DNA from: Alcaligenes parafaecalis
GTDB lineage: Bacteria; Pseudomonadota; Gammaproteobacteria; Burkholderiales; Burkholderiaceae_B
Length of the DNA: 64,000 bases
Direction: 5' to 3'
NCBI RefSeq assembly: GCF_026344135.1
Contig: NZ_JAPKNA010000001.1
Location: 620,001 to 684,000, forward strand
Part shown: in pieces, positions 62,368 to 64,000 of the stretch
Layout of the letters: the number at the start of each line of letters is the position of its first letter
How positions within the stretch are numbered: the stretch's first letter is position 1
The notes under the pieces: model-generated
What the model saw: only the letters and a program-made list of their open reading frames with translations
Database searches by the model: none
What the model was told of the DNA's origin: nothing
Translations under genes and position numbers: made by a program

Positions 62368-62762
62368 CTCTAGTTCTCCGTCAGAATAGTATTGTGTTGC
62401 AGTATGAAGGAAGCTTAAGGCTCACGAACCATATTATGTTAAGAAAAAGTAGATTTTAAAAATGTAATGGATAGTGACTTAGCTATTAATCTTGGTTTAG
62501 CTACTGGCTACAGTTCTTATTACGTAATTGGTGACATAAGGACGCACAAAACACTAGACGGCTGCCAGGCCTGGGGGCGTAGGTGTTTAATATGAAATAA
62601 CGTAAACTTTATTTCAGGGCGCCTGGCTTAATAAGTTTCCTTCAGGTACGCAGCTCACTTTTTCTATTGATTACGGGAATTAACGTCTCATTCTCTTTTA
62701 AGGGAAACCCCTAGTTTTGGTCTCCCCGGCCAGTTCAAGCTGGTCATTTTTTGTTTGGGAAA
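62368..62762. other. Gene-free interval
   Basis: About 390 bp without a coding frame or clear repeat. It contains the promoter region of the gene at 62023-62367 on the minus strand and leads into the terminase-like remnant. Confidence 0.4.
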
Positions 62763-62937
62763 AGAAATTGCCGCTGACAGCAAAACAGCGTTGCTTCGTG
62801 GCTGAGTATCTCTTAGACCTTAACGCCATTCCGAATAGTGATGCGCTACGTGGAAACGGAGACCACCTGGGACCGGGAGAGCCGGAAATAGTGGCCTCGT
62901 CTGATATTTATGAGTTATTCCCTGGGAGGCTGTGACT
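62763..62937 (+). pseudogene. Remnant of a phage terminase small subunit
   Basis: The frame reads KKLPLTAKQRCFVAEYLLDL then NAIPNSDALRG. The first part matches the conserved start of terminase small subunits (LTxKQxxFVxEYLxDLNA), after which similarity stops abruptly and the frame ends at 62935. Only about 25 residues are recognisable, so this is a truncated relic of the same or another prophage. Confidence 0.45.
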
Positions 62938-63141
62938 GACCCATTCAAGCCGTTCGAGTCGGCTTAAACAATGCCTGCTATGCTAGCTCAAGTGACAGGT
63001 TATCCGTGATGATTGACCTTTCAGCAGTACTTACGCACATTAAGGCATTGCCGGGCATATCCCCAGCCTGTTTCCTGCTGCCAAGAATAAAACGAGGGAA
63101 CGTAAAGCAAGAGCAAGTTTAACCAAACTGGAGAGATTTTC

Positions 63142-63312
63142 ATGGGCAACAAAATTGTTACTGAAGCCTATCGTAAGCGTACTCCTCCTCCCGCCGCTCC
63201 CAAGGGCGTGACCTTGAGCACAAAAGGCCTGGGCCAACAAGGTGTTAGCCAGGAGCGTGGCGCGCATACCCGCAGCAAGAAAAGTCCCGGCAAGCGCGCG
63301 CATTCGAGTTAA
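63142..63312 (+). CDS. Small basic protein of unknown function
   Basis: A 56-aa, strongly basic and probably disordered protein (MGNKIVTEAYRKRTPPPAAP, later ARSKKSPGKR-like tail). GGAGA lies 7 nt before the ATG. Base composition and third-position GC fit the core genome rather than the island. No domain recognised; a nucleic-acid-binding role would be a guess from charge. Confidence 0.6.
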   Translation: MGNKIVTEAYRKRTPPPAAPKGVTLSTKGLGQQGVSQERGAHTRSKKSPGKRAHSS

Positions 63313-63581
63313 TTTCCGGAGGAGTTAGCCACCAGCGTTCTTCTGCCTGCCTAGTGATGACGCTGACCCTAGGTCTTCACGCTTGTTTGTGTGTGCGTGT
63401 GCGACATCCGATAGGGGAAGAGCCTCTACCCGCGCAGTTTAGATTACCGAGCTGACACGACGGTCGGTAGCTGCTTGGGTCGTTGTGGCGTGCTTACTTT
63501 TATACGACTTTACCTTGCGTATTGAATAGTAATTTTGAGGCACTTTAATTTTATATTGGACAAGCCTAGGCCTGAGACGCC

Positions 63582-63911
63582 TCAGTGCAGCGGCTCATCT
63601 TCTGTGGGCCCCTTCATGACTACACCCCACATCCTAGGAGGTAGTTGATTGTTATCGTGAGGTCGGTCGAAAATATAATCGGCCAAGCTTCCCGGCCAAA
63701 GTTTGAAGCCTATATTTGTTTGCCACTTGTCTTTTTGGTATAGCCAAAGCGTATCGCAAGCCGTGCATCGAAAGAGCATTTCATAGCCATGTCTGCCTAC
63801 GTCGTCCAGTTGAGTAAGGGGCTGCAGAAGTTCGTGCGGTACGGTAGGCTGAAGAGAAACGATTAAGTTTTGACACTGGGCACAGAGAGTATTTTTATAG
63901 AGTGCTCCCAT
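63582..63911 (-). CDS. Unknown protein with zinc-ribbon-like CxxC pairs
   Basis: A 109-aa protein with CAQC near the N-terminus and CTAC in the middle (FRCTACDTLWLYQKD), a spacing suited to one zinc ion. The C-terminal part is rich in Trp, Pro and aromatic residues (GFKLWPGSLADYIFDRP). GGAG lies 6-7 nt before the ATG at 63911; a frame start at 63953 is less likely. Function unknown. Confidence 0.68.
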   Translation of the reverse strand: MGALYKNTLCAQCQNLIVSLQPTVPHELLQPLTQLDDVGRHGYEMLFRCTACDTLWLYQKDKWQTNIGFKLWPGSLADYIFDRPHDNNQLPPRMWGVVMKGPTEDEPLH

Positions 63912-64000
63912 GGCTTTCTCCAATGAATGAAGTTGGAATAGCACGTATGGCACGTATGTAATTTTTAAAATATTAATACCCGCTTTGGGATGCTTCGTGC

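Overview
The window reads as a betaproteobacterial chromosome of the Alcaligenaceae type (Alcaligenes/Bordetella-like). That placement is an inference from protein character, codon usage and the SUF gene order; no rRNA or marker gene confirms it. The left 22.5 kb is ordinary GC-rich core genome. It holds the 3' end of an Atm1-type ABC exporter, then a complete SUF iron-sulfur operon (Rrf2-type regulator, sufBCDSU, sufT) behind a promoter whose spacer and -10 box lie in a perfect 12-bp inverted repeat. Two orphan regulators follow, one OmpR-type with a degenerate receiver and one XRE-type. Next is an RpiR-controlled catabolic operon: diaminopropionate ammonia-lyase, an AllC-like N-carbamoyl hydrolase, a dipeptide-type ABC transporter, a D-carbamoylase-like nitrilase, an M20 hydrolase and an M81 (MlrC-like) metallopeptidase. 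The set suggests import and breakdown of an amidated, carbamoylated or peptide-bound diamino acid.

At 22462-22538 lies tRNA-Pro(GGG). A 49-bp direct repeat of its 3' part recurs at 61264-61312, so 22493-61312 (38.8 kb) is an integrated mobile element. It carries a tyrosine integrase at its right end, a complete MPF-T type IV secretion operon (virB1-virB11 homologues including a 48-aa VirB7), a MobF relaxase of the TrwC type, a TrwB-like coupling protein, a TrwA-like ribbon-helix-helix protein beside a candidate oriT, an StbABC-like stability operon, and a plasmid-type replicon (TrfA-like initiator, five iterons, two DnaA boxes). It is best described as an integrative and conjugative element with an IncW/IncP-like plasmid backbone.

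The left half of the element (about 23-38 kb) is a defence-like cargo island, partly AT-rich. It holds a retron with a candidate msr-msd RNA (26-bp perfect hairpin), a ribosyltransferase/winged-helix effector and a reverse transcriptase; a serine recombinase; an RloC-type anticodon nuclease with zinc hook; a ParB-like gene; a zinc-ribbon RES-domain protein; and a Septu-like ATPase plus HNH pair. Two diverged ~289-bp structured repeats with compensatory base changes flank the ParB/RES module.

Right of the element, the tRNA's probable original terminator, a decayed phage integrase and a terminase-like fragment show that this site has been invaded before. Three small genes of unknown function complete the window.
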